The notes: generated by a model not told the origin, from the sequence alone. Shown: positions 34,031 to 45,397, counted from the first letter of the stretch. The stretch is DNA of 64,000 nt from Myxococcota bacterium (GCA_023150875.1 JAKLKC010000014.1:5608-69607), one strand, 5' to 3'. Program-made: numbers and translations.

Positions 34031-34759
34031 TCAACCCGGCCCCCCTCCGCGTTCCATCATCCGCCCTCCCGTCTCCCAGCCCTCGCGCCTCGCCCTCCCC
34101 ACCAGCGCGTCCGCCGCCCGCGTCGGCTCTGGCAGCCGGAAGCCCCTCCCCGCGTCCAGCACGATCTCGATGGCCGCCTCCAGGCCGACGAGGTGGCCGG
34201 GGGACACGACGAGGGGCCGCACCCCGTCCCGACTCCGGAGCACGCAGCCCACGACCTCGCCCCTGTGGACGAGGTCGGCCCGGGCGCCCCGGCGGGGGCC
34301 GACTGGGGCATGGGTCCCGCAGAGCACCGACTTCGCGACACCGATGGACGGGACCTCCAGGAGCACGCCCATGTGGGCGGCGATTCCGAGGCGGCGGGGG
34401 TGGGCGATCCCCTGGCCGTCGAAGAGCACCAGGTCCGGGTGGTGGCGCAGCCCCTCCCACGCCCTCAGGAGCCCCGGTCCCTCCCGGAAGCTCAGGTACC
34501 CCGGGACGTAGGGCATCGGCACCGGGACCCGGGCCCAGGACTCCTCGACGGGCGCCAGGTCCGGCCACGAGAACACCACGATGGCCGCGAACACGTCCCG
34601 GTCACCGCGGCCGCACGAGGAGTCGGCGCCGGCGATGGTGCGGAAGGGGCGCGGATCTCCCGCGGCCCGCACGGCCCCGGCGAGGCGCTCCTGGAGGGCG
34701 CGGGCCTGTCCCAGGTCCACGTCGAAGGGGTGGGAGAGCTGGCCCGGCTCCTGGCGCAT
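34031..34759 (-). CDS. nfi: Endonuclease V (deoxyinosine repair)
   Basis: Repair nuclease of 242 residues that cuts the second phosphodiester bond 3' to deoxyinosine. Conserved segments are visible: TIAGADSSCGR (first catalytic Asp), MPYVPGYLSFREGP (substrate wedge Tyr-Val-Pro-Gly), LVLFDGQGIAHPRRLGIAAHMG and SIGVAKSVLCG with the metal and strand residues. Length is normal. It stands alone, convergent with the poly-Asp lipoprotein gene after a 36-base gap. Confidence 0.95.
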   Translation of the reverse strand: MRQEPGQLSHPFDVDLGQARALQERLAGAVRAAGDPRPFRTIAGADSSCGRGDRDVFAAIVVFSWPDLAPVEESWARVPVPMPYVPGYLSFREGPGLLRAWEGLRHHPDLVLFDGQGIAHPRRLGIAAHMGVLLEVPSIGVAKSVLCGTHAPVGPRRGARADLVHRGEVVGCVLRSRDGVRPLVVSPGHLVGLEAAIEIVLDAGRGFRLPEPTRAADALVGRARREGWETGGRMMERGGGPG

Positions 34760-34818
34760 CGGTCACTCCTCGGCCCCGGCCGCCGCCGGCGGCGACACGG
34801 GACGGATCGCCCGGCGCC

Positions 34819-34848
34819 TTGCGGGGTCGGCCGGCACGGTGCTAATCA
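34819..34848 (+). promoter_or_regulatory. Possible promoter of the beta-helix lipoprotein
   Basis: TTGCGG, 18-base spacer and TAATCA, ending 109 bases before the ATG at 34958. Confidence 0.4.
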
Positions 34849-34957
34849 TGCCGCTTCAGCAGATGTCGTGGGCGCGGCGTGCCCGGACCGTCCCCTTCGT
34901 CGGGCCCTCGACTCCCTGCTGCCGCCCGCGACCGCCCCGCAACATCAGGGAGCGCGA

Positions 34958-37612
34958 ATGCCTCGCCACCTCCGATCTTCCCGCCCCTTCCTCGCGGCCC
35001 TGGTGTTCCTGGCCGCCGGCTGTGAGCAGCCGGAGGGTGAGGACGACGACACCCAGACCGACGACGACAGCACGCCCACCCACGAGGAGGGCTGCGTCAC
35101 CGTGGATGGCGTCACCCCGGGTTACGCCACCATCGCCGAGGCCCTCGCGGCGGCGGAGGACGGCGCCGAGGTCGCGGTGTGCGCCGGGACCTGGGAGGAG
35201 GCCCTCGTGCTCACCCGCCCGGTCCGCCTGGTGGCGGCCCAGGGGGCGCAGGTCGTGGCGCCCGTCAACGAGGTGCCCCTGACGATCTCCGGCGCGGGCG
35301 TCGTGGTGGAGGGCCTGGACCTGGTGTCGACCCGCACGGCGGTCGTCGTGCAGGAAGGCGCCGAGGCGACGCTCCGGGGCGTGACCATCGACCAGCCGGG
35401 ACAACTCGGCCTGGTGGTCGCCGGGGCCGTCGTGACCCTCGACGGGGTGGCGATCACCGGCGCCCCTTACGGGGGGGCGGATTTCACCCTGGGCAGCACC
35501 GCGACCATCACCGGCTCGACGTTCTCGGACAACGGCAACTTCGGGCTCCACGTCGAGTCGTCGGGACTCACCCTGGTCGATTCCACCATCCAGGGGACGT
35601 ACGGGATCGACACCGGGGACGGCGTGGACGGCGGCGACGCGGTGATGGTGGAGACGGGCACGGGGACCGTCGTCCTGGATGGCCTCGTCGCCCGCTCCAA
35701 CGAGAGGGTCGGCTTCCTGGCCTACACCACCACCTTCGAGATGCGGAACTCCCAGGTGGAGACGACCACGTACGGGATCTTCGCCGCCGAGGGCGGGCAC
35801 TCCGTCATCGAGGACTCCAGCTTCTCGGCCATCGGCTACGTAGGCATCAACCTGCTGGACCAGGAGGCGGACATCCGCCGTTGTACCGTGGCGCTGAACC
35901 CCGACACCAGCGTCGCGGGGATCGCCATGGGACGGGATGGGATGTCGGCCGAGGTGGTGGGGAACAGCGTCAGCGGGAGCGGTCAGTTCGGGATCTCCAT
36001 CCAGCTCGCGGTCAACGGTCCCGACCTCTACGGGTTCAGCGGCGGCAGCGTCGTGGCCACGGACAACTCGGTCGAGTACGCGACGCTGTACGGGATCTAC
36101 GTGTACGGTCTGGACACCCTCGAGTACCACCGCAACGCCGTCACCCACGTCACCTGGTCCGGCGAGCTGTCGGACGGTGCCTACGGCGACGGCTTCTGCC
36201 ACCTCCTCGCGGATGTGGCCGACGGCGAGGGGGCCCTCCAGATGCAGGATAACGAGGCCCGGGACTGCGACGTCGCCGGGATCTTCGTGGCGGGCTCGCG
36301 GTTCGAGTCCAGCGGGACGGTGATCGAGGGCAACAAGTTCCTCGGGTTCCTGTACCAGGACTCCTCGGGCACCGAGACCGGCTCCTCCTTCACCGGCAAC
36401 CGGATCTTCGCGGTCCAGCTCTACGGGGCGACCGTGGCCTTCAAGGACTGCCTCTTCCAGGCCAACGTGCCCGGCACCGCGCCGGAGTACTGGGACAGCA
36501 AGGACACCTACATCAGCTACCCGTACGGGATCTATGCATACAACAGCACCCTGAAGGTGGAGGACTCCGCCTTCGTGGACAACGAGTACACCGGGATCGC
36601 CGCGTCGCAGACCGACCTCACGGTGGAGCGGACCTCGTTCACCGGGCAGGACGACTACGGCATCCAGGTCTCCACTTCCCTGAGCGCCGACGGGTACCCG
36701 GTGCACATCGAGGACTCCACGTTCTCCGAGAACGGCTTCGCCGACGTCTACGCCTACTCCTCGGACGCGGCGATCTCCGGCTGCGAGTTCACCGGGGAGG
36801 TGGGGTTCGCGGGGGTCTACGGATCCAGCTTCACGGGCACCATCGAGGACTCGACGTTCTCGGGCGCGCGCACCTACAGCGCCTATGTCTACAACGGGTC
36901 CGGCACCGGGGACGTCACCATCGCCCGCAACGTGATGGAGGGCGCCACCAGCTCCGCCATCAGCGGAAGCGGCGTCAGCGGCGTGATCGCCGACAACGAC
37001 CTCACCGCCGGGGCCACGGTCCTGTCGGCATCCCTCAACGGGTTCGACGAGCTGCGCTCCCTGGTGGTCGCGGAGAACTCCGTCCACGGGGGTACCGCCG
37101 GGATCTCGCTCCAGGCCAGCACCGTCGCGGGCGCGGGGCCCGCGATCTCCGTCACCGGGAACCAGTTGGCGGGCGTGGCGGGCTCGGCGATCTCCGTCTC
37201 GATGGTGGGGGGCGCCCTCGCCCTGGACGACAACGTGGTCGACGCCTGCGGGAGCGTCGGTTCGAGCGCCGTCGCCATCACGAACTACTCCGGGTCCGCC
37301 ACCCTGTCCGCGGGGGGGAACTCGGTGACCGCGTCGCCGGGGAACGCCTTGTGGGTACAGAACGCCACCGTCGACATCCACGACAACCTGGCCCTCAGCG
37401 GCAGCGGCGCCGACGGCATCCACCTGGATGCCGGGGTGCGGGGATCGGTGGTGGGCAACGTCGTCAGCGACAACGCCGCGTACGGGATCGGTTGCTACTC
37501 CGCCGACGTGGTGCTCGACGCCTGCGAGAACGCGATGTGGGGCAACCAGGTCGCCGACGTCGGGCTTGTGGACGCCGGATGTGCCATCACCTGCACGGTG
37601 ACGGCACCCTGA
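34958..37612 (+). CDS. Lipoprotein with right-handed parallel beta-helix repeats
   Basis: Exported protein of 884 residues. The lipobox is LAAGC (Cys ~22), followed by a short acidic Asp/Thr linker. From about residue 45 (CVTVDGVTPGYATIAEALAA) the protein is a long series of ~22-residue PbH1 rungs: each has a motif like S-x-F-S-x-N-x-x-x-G-I/L, for example STFSDNGNFGLHV, SSFSAIGYVGINL and STFSENGFADVYA. This matches pectate-lyase-like beta-helices used as adhesins, carbohydrate-active enzymes or structural surface proteins. No catalytic Asp/Arg set for a lyase was found. ATG at 34958 has AGGGAG five bases upstream. Confidence 0.85.
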   Translation: MPRHLRSSRPFLAALVFLAAGCEQPEGEDDDTQTDDDSTPTHEEGCVTVDGVTPGYATIAEALAAAEDGAEVAVCAGTWEEALVLTRPVRLVAAQGAQVVAPVNEVPLTISGAGVVVEGLDLVSTRTAVVVQEGAEATLRGVTIDQPGQLGLVVAGAVVTLDGVAITGAPYGGADFTLGSTATITGSTFSDNGNFGLHVESSGLTLVDSTIQGTYGIDTGDGVDGGDAVMVETGTGTVVLDGLVARSNERVGFLAYTTTFEMRNSQVETTTYGIFAAEGGHSVIEDSSFSAIGYVGINLLDQEADIRRCTVALNPDTSVAGIAMGRDGMSAEVVGNSVSGSGQFGISIQLAVNGPDLYGFSGGSVVATDNSVEYATLYGIYVYGLDTLEYHRNAVTHVTWSGELSDGAYGDGFCHLLADVADGEGALQMQDNEARDCDVAGIFVAGSRFESSGTVIEGNKFLGFLYQDSSGTETGSSFTGNRIFAVQLYGATVAFKDCLFQANVPGTAPEYWDSKDTYISYPYGIYAYNSTLKVEDSAFVDNEYTGIAASQTDLTVERTSFTGQDDYGIQVSTSLSADGYPVHIEDSTFSENGFADVYAYSSDAAISGCEFTGEVGFAGVYGSSFTGTIEDSTFSGARTYSAYVYNGSGTGDVTIARNVMEGATSSAISGSGVSGVIADNDLTAGATVLSASLNGFDELRSLVVAENSVHGGTAGISLQASTVAGAGPAISVTGNQLAGVAGSAISVSMVGGALALDDNVVDACGSVGSSAVAITNYSGSATLSAGGNSVTASPGNALWVQNATVDIHDNLALSGSGADGIHLDAGVRGSVVGNVVSDNAAYGIGCYSADVVLDACENAMWGNQVADVGLVDAGCAITCTVTAP

Positions 37613-37708
37613 TCGCCGCCGCCTGGCCACGCCACCGGGGCGGAATGGGCGAGCCCGGTCGATGCCCGGAGGGGCTCTCACCGACACGGGGGGAAGGAGC
37701 GAGGCCGG

Positions 37709-38872
37709 ATGGATCTGCTGCGCGAGATGGAGGTCTGGGGCCTGCACCTGGGGCCTCGGTCCTTCTACCCCAACCCTCCCCTGTCCGAGGACCACCTGGC
37801 CCGGGTCGAGCGCCGCCTCGGGCGCCCGTTGCCCCCTTCCTATCGGGACTTCCTACGGCAGGCGGACGGGGGCACCTTCCACCGCTTCTTCGTGGACGCC
37901 GAGCCGGCGGACCTCGACATCCTCTCCTTCGATCACCACGACCAGCCCACCTTCGTCGGGACCTTCGACGAGATGCGCTGGACCCGGGAGATGCCCGTCG
38001 ATCTCCTCCCCGTCGCCGCCGACGGGTCCGGCAACCTCTTCGGTTTCCTCCTGCCTGAACGCCCCGGTGGCGGGGAGTGGAGGGTCGCCCGCTTCGACCA
38101 GGAGGCCGTCGCCCTTCAACCCCTGGGCTCCTCGTTCCGTACCCTCCTCCGCTGGATCTGCCTGGAGCAGGAGCTGCTCCTCGACGACATCGGCCAGTGG
38201 GTCGACTTGCCGGGCCCTCAGCGGGAGGCCCGGGAACTGCTGCTCCACGGCCGCATGGTGGAGTTCGACCCGGGGGCGGCCTGCTCGCTGAAGAGGTTGG
38301 GGCTCCACGCCTTCGACCAGGGCCGCCTCGACGACGCGGAACGGTGGTTCGTCCGGGCCACCGAGGCGGCGCCCGACTACTCCGCCGCCTGGGCCTTGCT
38401 GGCGCGCACGTGCGCGCGCCGGGGGGACGGCCACCGGGCCCGGATCGCCGCGGCGAGGGCCTTCCTGGGGCGCGGGATCCCCGACGGCAGCAGGGGAAGC
38501 GACTGGGAGGAACTCCGTGGCGTGCTGCGCCGCCACGGGCTGCCCGAGGAGATCGTCCCCGGGGACTCCCCCCTGGGGCGCTTCCTGCTGGGGGAGGAGT
38601 CCCTGACCACCCCCGGGCCCCGGGTCGCCGTCGCCGACGCCCTCGCGGAGCGGGGGGACCTCGCCGGCGCGGTCCGGGAGGTCGAGGTGGCCCTCTATCG
38701 CTCGTCGGAGTCCGACGACGCCGCCCCCCTCTTCGACCGCCTGGAGCGGTGGCTCCGCCAGCAGGGACGGACCCTGGAGGCCGACCTCGCCCGCAGGGAC
38801 GGCAACGTCTACCTGGAGATGTCCGCGTCGATGTCCATGACCATCGACGAACTGGACCTCTTCCAGGAGTGA
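37709..38872 (+). CDS. SUKH (SMI1/KNR4) domain protein with TPR-like C-terminus
   Basis: Cytosolic protein of 387 residues. The N-terminal ~150 residues match the SMI1/KNR4 (SUKH) fold: LSEDHLARVERRLGRPLPPS, YRDFLRQADGG, then FVDAEPADLDIL and GNLFGFLLPE. SUKH domains are widespread as immunity proteins against toxins and also occur in regulators. The C-terminal half has TPR-like helices (LGLHAFDQGRLDDAERWFVRA) and a Met/Ser-rich acidic end. No adjacent toxin gene is visible, so an immunity role is not shown. ATG at 37709 has AAGGAG about nine bases ahead. Confidence 0.8.
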   Translation: MDLLREMEVWGLHLGPRSFYPNPPLSEDHLARVERRLGRPLPPSYRDFLRQADGGTFHRFFVDAEPADLDILSFDHHDQPTFVGTFDEMRWTREMPVDLLPVAADGSGNLFGFLLPERPGGGEWRVARFDQEAVALQPLGSSFRTLLRWICLEQELLLDDIGQWVDLPGPQREARELLLHGRMVEFDPGAACSLKRLGLHAFDQGRLDDAERWFVRATEAAPDYSAAWALLARTCARRGDGHRARIAAARAFLGRGIPDGSRGSDWEELRGVLRRHGLPEEIVPGDSPLGRFLLGEESLTTPGPRVAVADALAERGDLAGAVREVEVALYRSSESDDAAPLFDRLERWLRQQGRTLEADLARRDGNVYLEMSASMSMTIDELDLFQE

Positions 38873-38886
38873 GGGGGCGGGGCGCC

Positions 38887-39095
38887 TAGTACCACGTTCC
38901 GAAGGTTCCTCCCCAGTTTCTCCGTTCCCAGGCCCACCCGATCCGGAACGTAGGGCGGGGGCTTGTCCCCCGCCGCGGGGCTTCGGCGGGGGACAAGCCC
39001 CCGCCCTACGGGGCCTCCGGTTCGCGGGACCGCGACGCCGATGAGCTGGAAGGCGGACTCAGAAACTGGGGAACTCGCTCTGGAACGACGTACTA
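38887..39095. mobile_element. MITE-like element with imperfect terminal inverted repeats
   Basis: A 209-base element. Its ends read TAGTAC inward on both strands, then CGTTCC and CCCCAGTTTCT in the same order, giving imperfect terminal repeats of about 40 bases. Both outer edges read CTAG across the boundary, suggesting a TA or CTAG target, as in the IS427 group of IS5. In the centre a perfect 27-bp inverted repeat (38949-38975 with 38984-39010, eight-base loop) forms a very strong hairpin. No transposase is encoded. The right end supplies the TAG stop of nuoN, and the hairpin could terminate both convergent genes. Confidence 0.7.
38949..39010. terminator. 27-bp perfect hairpin, probable bidirectional terminator
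   Basis: Arms of 27 bases, fully complementary, with loop CGGGGCTT, between the convergent SUKH gene and nuoN. No U-tract is present, so its termination role is inferred from stability and location. Confidence 0.5.
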
Positions 39096-40670
39096 GCGCC
39101 GCGGAGGCTGGGGGGAGACGGCCACGGCGGTCGCGGTGGACGCGTCCACGGCGGGTGCGACCGCGGCCGACGAGGCTCGCAGGGACTCCGCCGAGTCCCG
39201 GGCCAGCGCCAGGAAGGCACCGGGGGCGAGGCCGATCAGCACCGTGAGGGCCGCCGCCGTCGCCGTGGCCAGGCCGTTGCCGAAGCTGGGTCGATGGGCG
39301 GGGGCGGGCGCGGTCGCGTCGGACATGTACGAGACCACCACGACCCGCAGGTAGTAGTAGGCGGAGACCGCCGACATCAGCACGCCCAGCACGGCGATGG
39401 CGATGTGGCCGGGGAAGTCCGCGAAGACCACGGCTCGGAAGATGTAGAGCTTGCCCCAGAAGCCCACCAGGGGGGGCATCCCCATGAGGGAGAGCATGGA
39501 GACCGCCAGGATCGCCGCCTGCAACGGGACTCGGGTGGCGATCCCCCGGAGCTGATCGAGGCGCTCCACCTCGTGCCCCTTCTCGCTCAGGTGGACCAGC
39601 ACGCCGAAGGCGGCGATGTTCATCGCCGCGTAGCCGAGGGAGTAGAAGAGGACCGCCGCCAGTCCATCCTGGGTGCCGGCGAGCACGCCCAGCAGGATGT
39701 AGCCGGCGTGGGCGACGGAGGACCAGGCCAGCATCCTCTTGACGCTGGACTGGGCCAGGGCGGCGACGTTTCCCACCACCATGGTGAGGGCGCACAGCGC
39801 GAAGAGCAGGTCGTGGAGGCGCAGGGCCTCCAGCACCCCGGAGCCGCCGAACACCCGGAGGATCGCCGCGAAGGCCGTCGCCTTCACCGCCACCGACATG
39901 AAGGCGGTGATCGACATGGGCGAGCCCTCGTACACGTCGGGCGTCCACATGTGGAAGGGCACCGCGCCGACTTTGAAGACCATGCCGACGAAGAGGAGGA
40001 TCCCCCCCCCCACCGCGAGGGCGGGCACGTCCGGAGCGGAGCGGAGCACCGCCGCCACCACGTCGGCGATGCAGGTGCTGGGCTGCCCCATGAGGCCGGT
40101 GAAGCCGTAGAGCAGGCTGATCCCGAACAGCAGGAACCCCGTCGCCAGGGAGCCGAGCACCAGGTACTTCAGGCCCGCCTCCACGGCCCGGGCGTTGCGC
40201 CTCTCGCTCGCGGCCAGGACGTACAGGGGGATGCTCATGATCTCCAGGCCCAGGAAGAGCATCACGAGGTCGGCGGCCGAGACCATGTAGAGCATGCCGG
40301 CGGTGGAGAACAGGAGCAGGGCGATGAAGCCGCCGCTGGTGAGCCGGTGGTTGCGCAGCCACCTCTCGCTCATCAGCGAGGCCAGGGCCGCCGAGAGCAG
40401 CACCACGGACTTGAACCACACCGCGAGGCCGTCCACCACGAAGAGTTCGCCGAAGCCCGTGCGCGTCCCGGATGTGCTCCCCAGGACGACGGCGGTGTAG
40501 CCCGCGGCGGCGAGGCACGCCAGGGTCGAGATCCCCGTCTGGATCCCGCGGCGGTCCTGGTCGGGGGCCTTGACCGTCGTGTCCACCAGCAGGACGAGCA
40601 CGCCGGCCAGCAGCACCAGCAGTTCGGGGACCATCAGGCCCCAGCGGAGGTCGAGATCGTTCGGCGTCAT
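39093..40670 (-). CDS. nuoN: NADH-quinone oxidoreductase subunit N
   Basis: Antiporter-like membrane subunit of complex I, 525 residues, last gene of the operon. About 14 hydrophobic segments are visible, with the functional Lys in VKRMLAWSSVAHAGYILLG and VFKVGAVPFHMWTPDVYEG. The C-terminal ~20 residues are Ala/Pro-rich, and the stop codon lies in the terminal repeat of the neighbouring MITE-like element, so the natural end may have been altered by insertion. It pumps protons together with NuoL and NuoM. Confidence 0.96.
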   Translation of the reverse strand: MTPNDLDLRWGLMVPELLVLLAGVLVLLVDTTVKAPDQDRRGIQTGISTLACLAAAGYTAVVLGSTSGTRTGFGELFVVDGLAVWFKSVVLLSAALASLMSERWLRNHRLTSGGFIALLLFSTAGMLYMVSAADLVMLFLGLEIMSIPLYVLAASERRNARAVEAGLKYLVLGSLATGFLLFGISLLYGFTGLMGQPSTCIADVVAAVLRSAPDVPALAVGGGILLFVGMVFKVGAVPFHMWTPDVYEGSPMSITAFMSVAVKATAFAAILRVFGGSGVLEALRLHDLLFALCALTMVVGNVAALAQSSVKRMLAWSSVAHAGYILLGVLAGTQDGLAAVLFYSLGYAAMNIAAFGVLVHLSEKGHEVERLDQLRGIATRVPLQAAILAVSMLSLMGMPPLVGFWGKLYIFRAVVFADFPGHIAIAVLGVLMSAVSAYYYLRVVVVSYMSDATAPAPAHRPSFGNGLATATAAALTVLIGLAPGAFLALARDSAESLRASSAAVAPAVDASTATAVAVSPQPPRR

Positions 40671-40671
40671 G

Positions 40672-42246
40672 TCAGTGCCGCCCGAGGGAGGCCGCCTCGG
40701 GCTGTGGAGAGGCTACGGTGTGCTCGAGCCCCTTCTCGATCTGGTGCAGCCACGCCTGGATCGAGGGCTCCATCTTGCGCGTGAACGTGGACGGGTAGAT
40801 CCCGATCCAGAAGATCGCCACGAGGAGTGGTGCGAACACCGCGATCTCGCGCCAGCTCAGGTCGGGCAGGCGGGTGTGGCGGCTCAGGTTCGGCTTGCCG
40901 AAGAAGACCCGCTGCACCATCCACAGCATGTAGACCGCCCCGAAGATCACCCCCAGGGCGGCCACGGCGACGAACGTGAAGGACAGGAGGGAGCCCCCCG
41001 CCTCCCACTGGGAGTAACCGTCGAGGAAGGCCCCCAGCAGCACCAGGAACTCGCCGACGAAGCCGTTGGTGCCGGGCAGGCCGATGCTGCTCATGGTGAC
41101 GATGAGGAACACCACCGCGTAGAGGGGCATGATCCCGGCGAGCCCGCCGTACTCGTAGATCCTCCGGCTGTGGGTGCGCTCGTAGATCACGCCCACCAGG
41201 AGGAACAGCGCCCCGGTGGAGATCCCGTGGTTCACCATCTGGAGGATGGAGCCCGAGGCCCCCTGGAGGTTGAAGACGAAGAGCCCCAGCATGCAGTAGC
41301 CCAGGTGACTCACCGACGAGTAGGCCACCAGCTTCTTGATGTCCGGCTGGACCATCGCCACCAGGGCGCCGTAGACGATGCCCACCACCGCCAGGGTGAG
41401 GATCAGCGGCTTGGCGGCGAGGGCCGCCTGGGGGAAGAGGGGCATGGCGAGGCGAAGGAAGCCGTAGGTGCCCATCTTCAGGAGCACCCCCGCCAGGATC
41501 ACCGAGCCCGCCGTGGGCGCCTGGACGTGGGCGTCGGGCAGCCACGTGTGGACCGGGAACATCGGCACCTTCACCGCGAAGGCGACGGCGAAGGCGGCGA
41601 ACAGCCACATCTGGGCCCGCCGCGCGATCTCCAGCCCGTAGACGTCGGCGTACTGGAGGGACCAGATCCCCGCCTGCGCCTGGACCTCGCGGTAGAGCCA
41701 CACGATGGCCACCAGCATCAGCATCGAGCCGACGAGGGTGTACAGGAAGAACTTGACCGTGGCGTAGAGCCGCTGCTCCCCTCCCCAGATCCCGATGAGG
41801 AAGAACATCGGGATCAGCATCAGCTCCCAGAAGAGGTAGAAGACGAAGAGGTTGGTCGCCACGAAGGCGCCGAGCATCGCCGACTGGAGCAGGAGGATGT
41901 GGGCGAAGAACTCCTTGTGCCGCTTGTCGACGGAGTTCCAGGCCCCGAGGACCACCACCGGCCCCAGGAAGGTGGTGAGCATCACCAGGAGCAGCGACAG
42001 CCCGTCGACCCCCACGTCCCAGTTCAGGCCCCAGGCGGGTACCCAGTCGGCGTGGGAGCGGAACTGCATGCCGGTGTCTGCCGGGTCGAAGCCGAACCAG
42101 ATCCCCAGGCTGACCAGGAAGCCGGCGATCATCACCCCCAGGGACCACGTCCGGTACAGGTCGACGCGGCCCCTGGGCATGAAGATCAGCGCCAGCGCCC
42201 CGAGGGCGGGGAGGGCGAGCACCCAGTTGAGGAGGTTGGAACCCAT
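40672..42246 (-). CDS. nuoM: NADH-quinone oxidoreductase subunit M
   Basis: Antiporter-like membrane subunit of complex I, 524 residues. Conserved segments include FYLFWELMLIPMFFLIGIWG with the key Glu, VKVPMFPVHTWLPDAHVQAP with the key Lys, and KKLVAYSSVSHLGYCMLGLF. It follows nuoL after about 20 bases, and nuoN begins one base after its stop. It forms one of three proton channels in the membrane arm. Confidence 0.97.
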   Translation of the reverse strand: MGSNLLNWVLALPALGALALIFMPRGRVDLYRTWSLGVMIAGFLVSLGIWFGFDPADTGMQFRSHADWVPAWGLNWDVGVDGLSLLLVMLTTFLGPVVVLGAWNSVDKRHKEFFAHILLLQSAMLGAFVATNLFVFYLFWELMLIPMFFLIGIWGGEQRLYATVKFFLYTLVGSMLMLVAIVWLYREVQAQAGIWSLQYADVYGLEIARRAQMWLFAAFAVAFAVKVPMFPVHTWLPDAHVQAPTAGSVILAGVLLKMGTYGFLRLAMPLFPQAALAAKPLILTLAVVGIVYGALVAMVQPDIKKLVAYSSVSHLGYCMLGLFVFNLQGASGSILQMVNHGISTGALFLLVGVIYERTHSRRIYEYGGLAGIMPLYAVVFLIVTMSSIGLPGTNGFVGEFLVLLGAFLDGYSQWEAGGSLLSFTFVAVAALGVIFGAVYMLWMVQRVFFGKPNLSRHTRLPDLSWREIAVFAPLLVAIFWIGIYPSTFTRKMEPSIQAWLHQIEKGLEHTVASPQPEAASLGRH

Positions 42247-42267
42247 CGTTGCTCGTCTCGTGCGTGG

Positions 42268-44295
<2,028 letters not shown>

Positions 44296-44337
44296 CGGTT
44301 CCCGGAGCGTGAAGGGGGGCGGGAGGCCCGGAGGGGT

Positions 44338-44640
44338 TCAGTTCCGGAGCTGGTCGAACTGGTCGATGCTGACGGTGTGCCGCAGCTTGAACAGGCTCAC
44401 GATGATGGCGATGCCGACGCCGACCTCGACGGCGGCCACGACGAAGACCATCAGCACGAAGACGTGGCCGGCCTGGTCGGCGAAGTACCGGCTGAAGCCG
44501 ATGAAGCTCAGGTTCACCGCGTTGAGCATCAGCTCGATGCCCATCAGCACCACGATCACGTTGCGACGGAGCACCACGGCCAGGGCGCCGAGGACGAAGA
44601 GGACCGAGGCGAAGAAGACGAGGTGGGCCAGGGGGATCAT
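44338..44640 (-). CDS. nuoK: NADH-quinone oxidoreductase subunit K
   Basis: Small MrpC-like membrane subunit of 100 residues with three membrane helices. The conserved VLMGIELMLNAVNLSFIGFS segment contains the key Glu. Its ATG overlaps the nuoJ stop as ATGA, so translation is coupled. A 42-base gap separates it from nuoL. Confidence 0.97.
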   Translation of the reverse strand: MIPLAHLVFFASVLFVLGALAVVLRRNVIVVLMGIELMLNAVNLSFIGFSRYFADQAGHVFVLMVFVVAAVEVGVGIAIIVSLFKLRHTVSIDQFDQLRN

Positions 44641-45275
44641 GCCGCGAACTCCTCGCCGCCCGCGGGCGCGCCCTCGGCCTGGCCCCCGTCGCCGGTCCCC
44701 TTCCCCTCCCCCACCGCGTTCCCCTGGGCCTTGAGGCCCGCCGAGTCCCGCCCGGTGAGGTAGACCGCCCCCACGATGCCCGCCAGCAGCAGGACCGAGG
44801 TGACCTCGAAGGGGACGACGTAGCGGCCCAGCAGATCGCGTCCGATGGAGGCGACCGTGCCGAAGCCCTCGGGGAGCGCCGCCGCCGCGGGGTCGCCGAT
44901 GCTGGAGAGGAGACCCGGGCGAGGCTCGGTACCGGCCGCCCGGTGCCAGGCCAGGCGGGCGAGGACCGAGACGAGGACGGTGGCCGCGGGGATCCCGACG
45001 AACACCTTCACGCTCCGAAACGCCCGGGCGTCGTCGCTGCCGAGGTCCAGGAGCATGATGATGTAGACCACCAGCACCATGATGGCCCCGGCGTAGATGA
45101 TCACCTGGAAGACCGCCATCAGGTGGGCGCCCAGCATCGCGTAGGCGGCGGCGAGGCAGAGCATCGTGCCCAGGAGGCTCACCGCGGCGTGTATGGGGTG
45201 CCGCAGGGCGAGCATCCCCACGCCCCCGGCGACCGCCGCGGCGAGGAAGAGGTACATGAAGGCGCTGCTGGTCAT
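44637..45275 (-). CDS. nuoJ: NADH-quinone oxidoreductase subunit J
   Basis: Membrane subunit of 212 residues with five helices; HPIHAAVSLLGTMLCLAAAY and FQVIIYAGAIMVLVVYIIML are characteristic. An Ala/Gly/Glu-rich C-terminal tail of about 30 residues ends it. It is separated from nuoI by a 166-base gap holding a possible internal promoter, which splits the operon into nuoA-I and nuoJ-N. Confidence 0.96.
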   Translation of the reverse strand: MTSSAFMYLFLAAAVAGGVGMLALRHPIHAAVSLLGTMLCLAAAYAMLGAHLMAVFQVIIYAGAIMVLVVYIIMLLDLGSDDARAFRSVKVFVGIPAATVLVSVLARLAWHRAAGTEPRPGLLSSIGDPAAAALPEGFGTVASIGRDLLGRYVVPFEVTSVLLLAGIVGAVYLTGRDSAGLKAQGNAVGEGKGTGDGGQAEGAPAGGEEFAA

Positions 45276-45368
45276 CGTCGCCCTGCCCTGGGGTCGAGGA
45301 AGAGCGGCGGCGGAGCCGCTCCCTGCGTCCGGATCGGTCCGCCTGTCCTGGGCCGGATTGGGGGGCCG

Positions 45369-45397
45369 ATTCTATTGATTTCCGTGCGGAACGCCAC
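45369..45397 (-). promoter_or_regulatory. Possible internal promoter for nuoJ-N
   Basis: Minus-strand GTGGCG, 17-base spacer and TAGAAT. The -10 is strong and the -35 matches at three positions. The spacer contains the palindrome TTCCG-CA-CGGAA. Confidence 0.4.
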
